A DNA stretch of 64,000 nt. Origin: Pedobacter sp. KBS0701 (GTDB lineage Bacteria; Bacteroidota; Bacteroidia; Sphingobacteriales; Sphingobacteriaceae). The stretch spans positions 3,038,001 to 3,102,000 of the forward strand of contig NZ_CP042171.1 of the NCBI RefSeq assembly GCF_005938645.2, given 5' to 3'. The notes under the pieces were generated by a model that saw only the letters and a program-made list of their open reading frames with translations, was not told where the DNA came from and made no database searches. Positions 1-8,516 of this stretch are shown here, one piece after another. Numbering within the stretch: the first letter of the stretch is position 1; every line of letters starts with the position of its first letter. The position numbers and the translations under genes are program-made.

Positions 1-810
1 TGCCATATTATCGGTTGATGGCGGTGGAGTGGGATCTCCGGTATCAAAAGTATCTCCACGAAATCCATTCATAGTTACCTCAAGTCTTTCATTAAATTCA
101 TCGCTATCAATATCTTCTATCCCAATATCCTTTTTTCCACTCATAAAGGTAAAAGCAATAGTTAATCGCTGTTTTCTTTCTTCCTGATTTGGTACTGGTT
201 TTGGAAATGAATAAGCTAGATTGGTATAAGATACGAAACGGATACCAAACCCAGTTACCATATTTCCAGGCTTTGCATTTTGGATTTCCATTTCTTCAAT
301 TGTTTCCGTTATCTGAATTAAGCTAAACCATATATGCTTAGTTTCCTGGCAATGATTTAATCTATCATTTTCCGATAGCGTTTCGAAAAGCATACCACGT
401 TTTACATTTTGATAATTATGAACCCAGATTCTTGCCTGATCTTCTTGAACTTTATCAAAAGTTTTTCCATTATAAGCGAAGTAATTTTTATTATCAACTT
501 TATCAACACCTTCAGTTATTCCGAAAATGAGTGTTAGTAGACCACATTTACCTCTTGTTACAGTTCCATCACTAGATGGGGAGGCAAAATATACCCTAAC
601 ACCATCATCCTTAGCTTTAAGATTTTCTTTCAGAAGCTTAAAAAACTCAATAGCACTTACGATATTCTCAAAATCCAGTCTGTTGTTTTCTTGCATTCCT
701 TCTTGCAACGATGTAATGGTATTAAGTATAGGATACTTATAATAATTAAACCATTGTTCACGATAATTGCTTTCTTGTTTGGTTACAAAAGTACACGGTA
801 AAGGTTTCAT
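1..810 (-). CDS. Unrecognised protein, C-terminus cut by window edge
   Basis: Reading the minus strand from an ATG at 810, all 270 codons down to base 1 are open, so the gene runs off the left edge and its C-terminus is missing. The product starts MKPLPCTFVTKQESNYREQW and looks soluble, with no signal peptide or membrane segment. It is rich in aromatic and charged residues and ends, as far as visible, in a Pro/Thr/Asp-rich stretch. I do not recognise a family. It is divergent from the peptide/lipoprotein/caspase-like group across about 380 bp, so shared regulation is possible but unproven. Confidence 0.75.
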   Translation of the reverse strand, partial: MKPLPCTFVTKQESNYREQWFNYYKYPILNTITSLQEGMQENNRLDFENIVSAIEFFKLLKENLKAKDDGVRVYFASPSSDGTVTRGKCGLLTLIFGITEGVDKVDNKNYFAYNGKTFDKVQEDQARIWVHNYQNVKRGMLFETLSENDRLNHCQETKHIWFSLIQITETIEEMEIQNAKPGNMVTGFGIRFVSYTNLAYSFPKPVPNQEERKQRLTIAFTFMSGKKDIGIEDIDSDEFNERLEVTMNGFRGDTFDTGDPTPPPSTDNMA

Positions 811-1006
811 AGCTTTTAATTTAGTTTGAGGTTTATAAAATAACTTATACCTAAATATACACGATCAGAATTTGAAATTGAAAATCCTAAAACCATGCAT
901 CAGCTATGTAAACAGCATTTTAGTCACCTAAAAACCAAGATATAATACATTTAAAATTACTTTTTACTTTCTTTTTCCATCTTCCATTTATTTTAAAATA
1001 CCGTGA

Positions 1007-1059
1007 TTTCACGGCAACTCATTGCGGTTTTCACGCGTATAAATTCGCATGTTTTCACG
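1007..1059 (+). repeat. Three TTTCACG repeats upstream of a promoter
   Basis: The heptamer TTTCACG occurs at 1007-1013, 1029-1035 and 1053-1059, spaced 22 and 24 bp, about two helical turns. The first copy is also half of a small palindrome, CCGTGA-TT-TCACGG. The array ends just before a TTG/TAnnTTTG promoter, the usual place for activator binding sites. The regulator is unknown. Confidence 0.5.
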
Positions 1060-1060
1060 C

Positions 1061-1092
1061 TTGATTTGAGGACACTGCTAATGGTACTTTTG
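1061..1092 (+). promoter_or_regulatory. Bacteroidota-type promoter of the caspase-like group
   Basis: TTG at 1061-1063 and TACTTTTG at 1085-1092 fit the Bacteroidota -33/-7 consensus with a 21-nt spacer. Transcription would start near 1097, leaving a leader of about 90 nt before the 44-aa peptide gene. Confidence 0.55.
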
Positions 1093-1188
1093 GGTAAGAA
1101 GATCGCTGAACAAAATATCATCTTTTTATAAAGTCCGCCTTACCTAAAAGCGGCAAATTAATTAGGCAAAAACCAAAAAACTAAAACC

Positions 1189-1323
1189 ATGACAAAACTC
1201 TCATTAAACAAGGTTGAAAACTTTATTAAAGGTCTTGACCAGACTCCTGCACTGAAACAGGAATTCGATAGACAGCACAAAAAGAGACTGTTTTTCTTTC
1301 TCAAAAATAGTGAAAACACCTAA
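1189..1323 (+). CDS. Small peptide, 44 aa, unrecognised
   Basis: ATG at 1189 opens a 44-codon frame (MTKLSLNKVENFIKGL...) ending in TAA at 1321-1323. It lies between a good promoter and the lipoprotein gene at 1370, so it is probably the first gene of a small operon. The N-terminal two thirds look helical. The stretch VENFIKGLDQTPALKQEFD loosely resembles the helical leader pattern of Nif11-type peptides, but there is no Gly-Gly cleavage site, no Cys-rich core and no modifying enzyme nearby. The C-terminus is basic and aromatic (HKKRLFFFLK). The function is unknown and translation is not proven. Confidence 0.45.
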   Translation: MTKLSLNKVENFIKGLDQTPALKQEFDRQHKKRLFFFLKNSENT

Positions 1324-1369
1324 TTAAAATTAGCAGTAGAAATTTCTTAATTAACAAATATTAAAGACT

Positions 1370-2647
1370 ATGAAAGTTTTATTTTCTCAAGCCTCAAAAT
1401 TCAAAAAAATGGAATGGTATATTATTATAGGTTTATTTATTGTTGTCCTACTAACAGGAACTCTTTCAAGCTGTACTGTTGTAAAAACAAATTATTCGAG
1501 TAATTCAAAAAAAGCTGCGACAGTATATTATTATTTACCAGAAAGCATTCTAAAAATCAAATCGGCTGTAAAAGTAGCTGTTGTATATAATTCAGATGAC
1601 AGTACGCTGAACGGTTCAAGTAGAATAATAGAACAAAGTTTTGGTACAACAGCAGAAATGATTGCTGATACAAAAGACTTACTTTCTTTAAACTACAAGC
1701 CAAACGCGCTTATGTCAGATGAGATTAAATATGGCGTAAACACAAAAGGGCTATTAGAAACCGTCAATATTACTACTGAAGACAGGACTTCTAACATCAT
1801 TGCTAAATTGGCTGAGGCACCACAAATAATTCTTGGAACATCTAGTGGTGCTGCTAAAGCTCCTAATACAATAGTAAAAATCAAAGAATTTTCAGCAGAC
1901 TTTATTGTCAAAGCATCAGCAATCTCTAATGCCCCTTTATCCATAAACTGGCAAATAGTCCTTATCAATGAACTTGGAAAAGACGAATTTCTCACAATTC
2001 AAGGTGACTTCAAAATTAGTTCTCAAGATATTATGCCAAATGCTTCAACACTTTCAAACTTAGTAAATAATGGTGCTGCAGCAAGTCCAACTGATGAAAT
2101 CGAAGGAATATTTACTCGTCCAGTAAAAAATGTACAACTAAAGTTTGAGTCCACTTCTTCAGGTTTCAACAACTCCTTACCTACAAATATTACTATTGCT
2201 GATAATTCAAAACTTATTATAATACCAGTAAACCGAACGGCTTTTGTTAAACGAGTTAACAAAATAGCAATTCAAGATGGCATAATTCTGTCTAACGAAA
2301 TCACAAAACCGTCATCTGTAGAAGGATTTATTTCAATCCCAATAAACATTGCAAAAGCAATTGTTTCAATTCCCAGTCAATTAGTACAATTTAAATTTGA
2401 TAATACAAAACGCTTTGACGATTTAGAGAAAGCAAAGCTCAATTATGAAAAGTCTATTCAGGAGAGTCAAAAATTTACACTTACAAAAGAACAAGAAATT
2501 GGAAAAGTAAAATTGGATATTCAAAAAACTGAATTATCTAACCAAATAGAATTACAAAAACTAAAATTAGAGCTACAAAAAAGTTTATTGGAAGCCGAAA
2601 CAAAACGACTTGAGGCTCAAAAAGTACTTGATGCACTAAAAAAGTAA
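1370..2647 (+). CDS. Putative lipoprotein with C-terminal coiled coil
   Basis: The 425-aa product has a basic N-terminus, a hydrophobic stretch at about residues 17-33 and a lipobox-like LSSC with Cys35, so it is probably an envelope lipoprotein. Residues of about 50-330 form an unrecognised domain beginning near YYYLPESILKIKS. Residues of about 355-425 are a long Lys/Glu/Leu/Gln heptad region, a likely coiled coil. A second possible start is Met14 (1409); the longer form gives a more normal n-region and is kept. It is followed after 19 bp by the caspase-like gene on the same strand, which suggests co-transcription. I do not recognise a family. Confidence 0.75.
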   Translation: MKVLFSQASKFKKMEWYIIIGLFIVVLLTGTLSSCTVVKTNYSSNSKKAATVYYYLPESILKIKSAVKVAVVYNSDDSTLNGSSRIIEQSFGTTAEMIADTKDLLSLNYKPNALMSDEIKYGVNTKGLLETVNITTEDRTSNIIAKLAEAPQIILGTSSGAAKAPNTIVKIKEFSADFIVKASAISNAPLSINWQIVLINELGKDEFLTIQGDFKISSQDIMPNASTLSNLVNNGAAASPTDEIEGIFTRPVKNVQLKFESTSSGFNNSLPTNITIADNSKLIIIPVNRTAFVKRVNKIAIQDGIILSNEITKPSSVEGFISIPINIAKAIVSIPSQLVQFKFDNTKRFDDLEKAKLNYEKSIQESQKFTLTKEQEIGKVKLDIQKTELSNQIELQKLKLELQKSLLEAETKRLEAQKVLDALKK

Positions 2648-2666
2648 TTAAAAGAACGTAATTAAT

Positions 2667-3494
2667 ATGGCAAATGGATTTTCATTAAATATCGGACTAA
2701 ATAGCATTGACACAACTAAATATAAAGGCACGTATCAACCATTACGCAATGCTGAAAATGATGCGGATTATTATTATCAAATAGCATTAAAAAATAATTT
2801 TAATTGCAAAAAGTTAATTGGTAAAGATGCGACTAGTAGCAATCTTCTAGATAACTTAAAGTTCTTTGCAGATGGAATGATAAAGGGAGATACCTTATTT
2901 ATTTCTTATTCGGGACATGGAACTCGCGTAAAAGATTTAAGCAATGATGAAAATGATGGGTATGATGAGGTTTTAGTACTATATGATAGGCTTTTTATTG
3001 ATGACGAATTTCAAGTATGTTGGAACAGATTTAATGAAGGAGTTAAAATTTTCTTCATTAATGACAGTTGCTATAATGGAACAGTATCAAAATTTTTCCC
3101 TACTCATCAAAAAGTAACAGAAGTACTATGGCCAGAACATGTTTTACGAGGCATTGATCCTACCGAATCTGAAATTGATTTTGAAAATAATCTGACATAT
3201 TTCAAAAGCATAAAGCTTGGAGCTGCTTCTACAATACATGCAATCTGTTCTATAATTCACATAGGGGCTTGTCAAGATAACCAATTATCAGACGATGGCG
3301 CAGTTACAGATAAAAACGGAAGATTTACTTTAGCTGTACGAAAAGTTTACAATGACGGGAATTTCAATGGATCTTACATATCATTTTTTGAGAATATAAA
3401 ACAAGAAATGCCTCCTTGGCAAACACCCAATTGGGATACAGATGCAGGAAAGCTTGACAATGAATTTGTTAAATCACCATTTTTGAAAATATAA
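2667..3494 (+). CDS. Caspase-like (C14/metacaspase family) protein
   Basis: The 275-aa product has the features of bacterial caspase homologues: an N-terminal beta strand and Gly/Asn turn, the PLRNAENDA motif at residues 25-33, the catalytic-His motif SYSGHG with His84, and the catalytic-Cys motif FINDSCYNG with Cys135. An Asp/Glu/Asn-rich segment follows the His, as in calcium-dependent metacaspases. There is no signal peptide, so the protease domain is probably cytoplasmic. It stands alone, without a fused repeat or sensor domain, and sits 19 bp after a lipoprotein gene. Such proteins have been tied to regulated cell death and phage defence in some bacteria; that role here is only a possibility. 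It converges on the UbiD gene with a 21-bp gap. Confidence 0.85.
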   Translation: MANGFSLNIGLNSIDTTKYKGTYQPLRNAENDADYYYQIALKNNFNCKKLIGKDATSSNLLDNLKFFADGMIKGDTLFISYSGHGTRVKDLSNDENDGYDEVLVLYDRLFIDDEFQVCWNRFNEGVKIFFINDSCYNGTVSKFFPTHQKVTEVLWPEHVLRGIDPTESEIDFENNLTYFKSIKLGAASTIHAICSIIHIGACQDNQLSDDGAVTDKNGRFTLAVRKVYNDGNFNGSYISFFENIKQEMPPWQTPNWDTDAGKLDNEFVKSPFLKI

Positions 3495-3515
3495 AATCCA
3501 TAATACTACTTAAAT

Positions 3516-5351
3516 TTAAACCACCCCAAATAACGCTCCACCTTCTTTACCCATTTCATCAATCTTAGCCTCTACCACTCCATCCTTAATCAATTCGGGT
3601 GCGTGGTGGGGCTTTTTCCTTGCATCAATAATCAACGAGCCTTTACATCCCCAATGTTTATTAATGGTAAAATCGTTGATACCATATATATCTGCTGCCG
3701 GATTGCTCCTGGTAAAAGCTACCCAAACCAGATTATCAATATTGGCAGCTGTAAACTCAGCATCATCGGCCAATATAATTAAAGGCAGACCAGATAAATC
3801 CTGATCAATCAGGGCCATGTTCAGCATCGCAATTTCTGCAGCTGTTTTCTCTGGATTCAGGTATTTATTAGCCGCTAAAACCAAAACGCCTGGCATGACA
3901 ATTTTGGGCTGATAAAAAGCCTCACTCAATTTCAGTCCCTCAGGAACATGACTCCACAATTCTCTTTTTTGATTACCTGCTGCAGCAATCACCACTTTCG
4001 AACCACTGTTTAATCCGTCGCCACTGTAATCCAGCGTATCAATGGTGGTATTGGTATAAAAATGGATATCTCTTGTTAAATCAATCCGCTGTAATATATG
4101 TTTGATAAAATCTTCAATATGATGTGTACTCAGTTGCTGATCATCTTCTTTAGCCGCTATAAAAAGGTATTTGGCCAAACTCAACTGATTTTTACCCAGA
4201 ATGTGGTTGGCAATGGTCAAAATCTCTTGTGGTCTTCTTTCTTTTAAATATGGCGTATAACGTTCGCTACCGATGGCAAAAAGTAAAGGGTGCACGCCAG
4301 CAGCATCTACGGCATGAACTTCTTTTAAACCATGTATTTCCTGTGGAATGGCCGAACCTGTAATCTCATGAATCAATGCACCAAAACTGGTATCTTCCTG
4401 CGGTGGGCGGCCAACCACAGTAAACGACCATATCGCATCTTTTTTATGGTACACATTATGCACTTTCATTAAAGGAAATGGGTGTGTTAAGCTATAATAA
4501 CCCAAATGATCACCAAATGGTCCTTCAGGTTTATTTTCATTTGGATAAACGGTGCCGGTGATGATAAAATCGGCATCAGCAGAGATACAAAAACCTTCAT
4601 CATCATAAAAATAACGGAAGCGCCTGTCGCCAAGGGCACCGGCAAAAGTCATTTCCGACAAACCTTCCGGCAATGGCATTACGGCAGCCAAAGGATGTGA
4701 AGGTGGACCTCCGACAAAAACACTTACTTTTAAAGGCTGTCCAAGGGCATTCGCTTTCGATTGGTGCACGCCTATCCCCCTGTGGATCTGATAGTGCAAA
4801 CCAATTTCTTTATCCTGGATATAATCGTTTCCTCCTAACTGAATACGGTACATCCCTAAATTAGCATTAAGTACACCTGGTTTATCTATATCTTCAGTAT
4901 AAACCTGTGGCATGGTAACAAATGGGCCACCATCCATCGGCCAGTTAACAATCTGAGGCAACTGACTGATGCTTGTTTTTAAAAATTTATTTTTTGCAGA
5001 AGGTGTTTTGAGCGGCAAAGCTGATAAAGCCGACATTGCCGAACCTGCATATTTAAAAGGATTTTTCAATGCTTTTATAGGATCGTTTCTTAAAGAAACC
5101 AATTGCTGCACCTTTGGCAAGGTATCCTTAAAAATGAATTTTGATCTTTCTAAAGTTCCGAATAGATTAGAAACCGCAGGAAAAGGGCTCCCCTTAACTT
5201 TTTCGAATAACAGTGCCGGTCCCTCCTTTTCGTAAACCCTTAAATGGATGGCGGCCATTTCTAAGTAAGGATCTACTTCTTCTTTGATTCTGATTAAATG
5301 ACCGTGCTTTTCAAGATCGGAAACACATTCTGCTAAACTTTTGTACGCCAT
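3516..5351 (-). CDS. ubiD: UbiD family decarboxylase
   Basis: The 611-aa product belongs to the UbiD family, which uses prenylated FMN to decarboxylate aromatic and unsaturated acids. In Bacteroidota these long members are usually annotated as menaquinone-biosynthesis decarboxylases. Family hallmarks visible include IHRGIGVHQ, the GGPPSHPLAAVMPLPEG region and PEGPFGDHLGYY. I chose Met at 5351 (MAYKSLAECVSDLEKHG) over an ATG 36 bp further upstream, because that one lies inside the dps terminator hairpin and the family normally starts near LAECVSDLE. Its cofactor enzyme UbiX is encoded at 29940-30509, not next door. The true substrate is not fixed by sequence. Confidence 0.9.
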   Translation of the reverse strand: MAYKSLAECVSDLEKHGHLIRIKEEVDPYLEMAAIHLRVYEKEGPALLFEKVKGSPFPAVSNLFGTLERSKFIFKDTLPKVQQLVSLRNDPIKALKNPFKYAGSAMSALSALPLKTPSAKNKFLKTSISQLPQIVNWPMDGGPFVTMPQVYTEDIDKPGVLNANLGMYRIQLGGNDYIQDKEIGLHYQIHRGIGVHQSKANALGQPLKVSVFVGGPPSHPLAAVMPLPEGLSEMTFAGALGDRRFRYFYDDEGFCISADADFIITGTVYPNENKPEGPFGDHLGYYSLTHPFPLMKVHNVYHKKDAIWSFTVVGRPPQEDTSFGALIHEITGSAIPQEIHGLKEVHAVDAAGVHPLLFAIGSERYTPYLKERRPQEILTIANHILGKNQLSLAKYLFIAAKEDDQQLSTHHIEDFIKHILQRIDLTRDIHFYTNTTIDTLDYSGDGLNSGSKVVIAAAGNQKRELWSHVPEGLKLSEAFYQPKIVMPGVLVLAANKYLNPEKTAAEIAMLNMALIDQDLSGLPLIILADDAEFTAANIDNLVWVAFTRSNPAADIYGINDFTINKHWGCKGSLIIDARKKPHHAPELIKDGVVEAKIDEMGKEGGALFGVV

Positions 5352-5384
5352 TCCCAAAGATAAATATTTAGATTTCCAATGAAA

Positions 5385-5440
5385 CAAAAAAGCCCCATAT
5401 AAGCAGATTTTACAATTAAGCTACTTATATAAGGCTTTTA
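5385..5440 (-). terminator. Intrinsic terminator after dps
   Basis: On the minus strand AAAAGCC plus TATATAAG pairs with CTTATAT plus GGGCTTTT, followed by a T run. It lies between dps and ubiD, so the two genes are probably separate units. Confidence 0.75.
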
Positions 5441-5456
5441 ACCTACCAATCCCTGG

Positions 5457-5936
5457 TTATTTTTTTCCGGCAAAAGAACGTAACATCCAGGTATTTTTTT
5501 CTTTAAACTGCATAAAACGGTTCACCATATCGTTAGAACCATCGTCGCCAGCCTCATCAGTAGCTTCTAAAAGCCCCCTTTCCAATTCGATCAGTGAAGC
5601 CATATCATCTAAAATGGCATCTACCATATCAAGATCTTTCATACCAATGGTATCAATCTCTTTAATTTTAGATTCTTTAATATAATCAGCAAAACGGCTA
5701 TGTGGTGCTTTACCTAAGGTTAATACACGCTCTGCAATCTCATCAATAGTTAGCTGAGCATTTGTATATAATTCCTCGAACTTAACATGAAGCGTAAAAA
5801 AATTCTGTCCTTTAATGTTCCAGTGGCAACCTCTTAATTTTTGATAATGAATGTGGTAATTAGCTAAATAATCATTTAACAGATCAACAACTGGTTTAAC
5901 TTCTTTTTCGTTTAAGCTTATTTCTTTAGCGTCCAT
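5457..5936 (-). CDS. dps: Dps-type DNA-protecting ferritin-like protein
   Basis: The 159-aa product matches Dps, a dodecameric mini-ferritin that oxidises and stores iron with peroxide and shields DNA in stress. The ferroxidase pattern is visible: GCHWNIKGQNFFTLH (His38 and His50 by this start), then a downstream TIDEIAERVLTLG with Asp and Glu ligands. The length is typical. I start at MDAKEI (5936), because the 11 upstream codons (MTLKYIINYNK) look like untranslated leader and the family begins near here. Promoter detail was not resolved. Confidence 0.93.
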   Translation of the reverse strand: MDAKEISLNEKEVKPVVDLLNDYLANYHIHYQKLRGCHWNIKGQNFFTLHVKFEELYTNAQLTIDEIAERVLTLGKAPHSRFADYIKESKIKEIDTIGMKDLDMVDAILDDMASLIELERGLLEATDEAGDDGSNDMVNRFMQFKEKNTWMLRSFAGKK

Positions 5937-6219
5937 TTTATTATAATTTATGATGTATTTTAATGTCAACGTAACAACTCAAATTTAGAAAAGTTTTGCT
6001 CAATTTTGTCTTTTGAACAATACGCTATTTATTAAACCGTTTAATATTCATTATCATATAAACAACAATTTTATAAACATTTGTTAATGAACAGCATATC
6101 AAAATAATAAGGTATGATTTATCTTGTTTTTACCTGAAAACGAGTGGTAAAACATGAGATGGTTAACAATATTATTCGTATAATTGCTCCCTTTGACTTA
6201 GAAATTTAGATAAAAATAA

Positions 6220-7743
6220 ATGCATAAAATATATTTATCTGCTGTAGTGTTATTTGCGCTGAATATTGCAAATGCCAGGGCCAACACAGCAAGAGACTCT
6301 ATCGGTGTAGAAAATAACAAAGGCAAAAAACTGATCGTTCACCAAACCGTAGCAAAAGACACTTATTATTCTATCGGAAGAAGATACAATGTATCACCCA
6401 AGGATATCATGGCTTTTAACGAGAACAAATACTTACAGGTCGGGGTAATCATCAAAGTCCCTACAAATATTCCTTTTACAGCTAGTGGATCACCAAATGC
6501 AGAAACAACTTCTTCAACGGCCAGTGTGATAGAACACACCATTAAGCCGAAAGAAAATTTGAACATGCTGGCCGAAAAATATGGTACTACAATAAATGAA
6601 ATTAAGGCTTTAAATAATTTAAAGAGCAGTAATTTAAGCATCGGACAGGTGTTAAAAATTCCGGCGAAAAACGGCACACAGACTGCAGCAGCTGAGCCAG
6701 TTACAGCACCAGTAAAAAACAATACAGAATTACCTGTAAACAATAGCCCGGCTTCAGATCAAACCATGATCGAGCATACCGTTGCACCTAAAGAGTTTTT
6801 AGGAAAAATTGCCGAGAAATACGGCACTACGGTTGAAGAAGTAAAAAAAGCGAATAACCTTTCAGGCAATAACCTCCGTATTGGTCAGAAACTGAAAATC
6901 CCGGCAACAAAAAACATCGACGAAAATAAAGTAGTTTCGGCTGCTGTTGAAGAAAAGCCGGCACAAGAGAATAAATCCAGTGATACAGCAGGTACGCATA
7001 CCGTTTTAAGGAACGAAACCATATTCACTATTGCCAAGCAATATGGCATTACCGCTTATCAGATCAGAACGATGAACAATCTCCCTGATAACGCCATTAC
7101 CATCGGACAGGTTTTAAAAGTTCCGGGCGGCATTGTTGCCGATGTTCAGGTACCAAAAGAAAAGCAGGCTGAAACCAAAACAAAAGAAGTACCGGTAGCA
7201 AACAAAGAAGAAAGTTTTATCCATACTGTAGCAACTGGCGAAAACATTTTCTCTATTGCTAAAAAATACAATTTAACAGCCTTTCAGATCAGAACAGCAA
7301 ATAAACTGGATGATAACAATATTAAGGTAGACCAAAAACTGATTATCCCGAAACCACCACAACCAAAATCGGTAAATGATATTTCAAAAGAGGAGCAGGA
7401 AAATGAACCGGACAGCACCATGGTTAAAGATCCTAAACTGCGCCGCGACCCAAGTGTTTATGGCTTAAGCCAGATCGAAGAAAAAGGTACCGCGGTTTGG
7501 ATTGCTGATCAGGACCTGGATGGCACAAAAATGTTGGTTTTACACCGTACAGCACCTGTTGGCAGGGTAATCAAAATCACCAATCCAATGACCAACCGCA
7601 CTACCTTTGCTAAAGTTGTTGGTAAATTTACAGAGAACGAATCTACAAAAGATGTTATCATTGTAATGACTAAAGCTGTAGCCGATTCATTGGGTGCTTT
7701 AGACAAACGTTTTTTCTGCAATTTAACCTATAGTGCTCAATGA
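6220..7743 (+). CDS. Five-LysM protein with RlpA-like C-terminal domain
   Basis: The 507-aa product has a signal peptide (MHKIYLSAVVLFALNIANARA) and five LysM peptidoglycan-binding repeats, starting near residues 42, 105, 183, 260 and 335. Each has the pattern HTV...IAKKYG...IRTANNL...IGQKLKIP, and Ala/Pro/Lys-rich linkers separate them. The last 100 residues (VGRVIKITNPMTNRTTFAKV to the end) resemble an RlpA-like double-psi beta-barrel. A periplasmic or outer-membrane cell-wall role is likely, with enzymatic activity uncertain. Its stop overlaps the start of the uridine kinase gene (ATGA), so the two are probably translated in a coupled way. Confidence 0.88.
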   Translation: MHKIYLSAVVLFALNIANARANTARDSIGVENNKGKKLIVHQTVAKDTYYSIGRRYNVSPKDIMAFNENKYLQVGVIIKVPTNIPFTASGSPNAETTSSTASVIEHTIKPKENLNMLAEKYGTTINEIKALNNLKSSNLSIGQVLKIPAKNGTQTAAAEPVTAPVKNNTELPVNNSPASDQTMIEHTVAPKEFLGKIAEKYGTTVEEVKKANNLSGNNLRIGQKLKIPATKNIDENKVVSAAVEEKPAQENKSSDTAGTHTVLRNETIFTIAKQYGITAYQIRTMNNLPDNAITIGQVLKVPGGIVADVQVPKEKQAETKTKEVPVANKEESFIHTVATGENIFSIAKKYNLTAFQIRTANKLDDNNIKVDQKLIIPKPPQPKSVNDISKEEQENEPDSTMVKDPKLRRDPSVYGLSQIEEKGTAVWIADQDLDGTKMLVLHRTAPVGRVIKITNPMTNRTTFAKVVGKFTENESTKDVIIVMTKAVADSLGALDKRFFCNLTYSAQ

Positions 7744-8390
7744 GTTCAAACAAAAAGCCTTTTATAATTGGTATTGCCGGCGGTAGCGGATCGGGCAAAA
7801 CATTTTTCCTAAACTGCTTTCTCCATCATTTTAAACAAGATGAAGTAACACTGGTATCACAGGATGATTATTACATCCCTGCCGGTGACATGACACAGGA
7901 AGAAAATAAGTTATACAACTTTGATCTTCCTTCAACCATTGATAGCGAACAGTTTTTGAGAGATATCAAGCAATTAATGAGCGGTGAAGTGGTTTATAAA
8001 AAAGAATATAACTTTAATAACCCATTGGCTGTAGTTAAAATACTGGAGATTAAATCGGCGCCTATTATTATTGTAGAGGGGCTTTTTATCCTTCATTTTA
8101 AAGAAATCGCAGCTTTACTGGATCATACCATTTTCGTTGATGCGGATGAACAGGTTGCTTTGGACCGCCGTATCAAACGCGATGGCTTAGAACGGGGTTA
8201 TCCGGAAGATGACGTATTGTACAAATGGCATAACCATGTAGTACCAGCCTATAAAGAATATCTGCTACCCTACCGCGAACAATGCAATAAAGTAGTTATG
8301 AATAATACCAATGAGCCCGACGAAATAATCGCCATCACAGAAGATATTTCGAATAATTTGAGGAATAGTATTTTGGTAGATATACAATAA
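7740..8390 (+). CDS. udk: Uridine kinase
   Basis: The 216-aa product is a uridine/cytidine kinase of the P-loop family, phosphorylating uridine and cytidine to UMP and CMP in pyrimidine salvage. The Walker A motif GGSGSGKT lies at residues 14-21, followed by the substrate-binding SQDDYYIP, YNFDLPSTID and the EGLFILH segment, all expected in order. The length is normal. The start overlaps the preceding LysM gene by 4 bp, and a strong terminator follows at 8391-8433. Confidence 0.92.
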   Translation: MSSNKKPFIIGIAGGSGSGKTFFLNCFLHHFKQDEVTLVSQDDYYIPAGDMTQEENKLYNFDLPSTIDSEQFLRDIKQLMSGEVVYKKEYNFNNPLAVVKILEIKSAPIIIVEGLFILHFKEIAALLDHTIFVDADEQVALDRRIKRDGLERGYPEDDVLYKWHNHVVPAYKEYLLPYREQCNKVVMNNTNEPDEIIAITEDISNNLRNSILVDIQ

Positions 8391-8433
8391 AAAAGAAGTC
8401 AAGTTTTAAAAAAAACTTGACTTCTTTTTTTAT
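8391..8433 (+). terminator. Intrinsic terminator after udk
   Basis: A 15-bp perfect stem (AAGAAGTCAAGTTTT at 8393-8407 with its complement at 8412-8426) is followed by a T run. The stem's own A/T flanks make it look bidirectional, so it may also stop the CoA-transferase transcript coming from the right. Confidence 0.85.
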
Positions 8434-8516
8434 TACAAAGTGTCAGGCTGAGCGGAGTCGAAGCCCTAATCGCCGCGATTTATAAAGCCACGGTTTGTGT
8501 CCTCACAAACTACCAA

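Noticed and set aside
1189..1323. A full RiPP (lanthipeptide or Nif11) gene cluster around the 44-aa peptide
   Set aside because: No modifying enzyme, peptidase or exporter gene lies nearby, so only a loose leader-like pattern remains.
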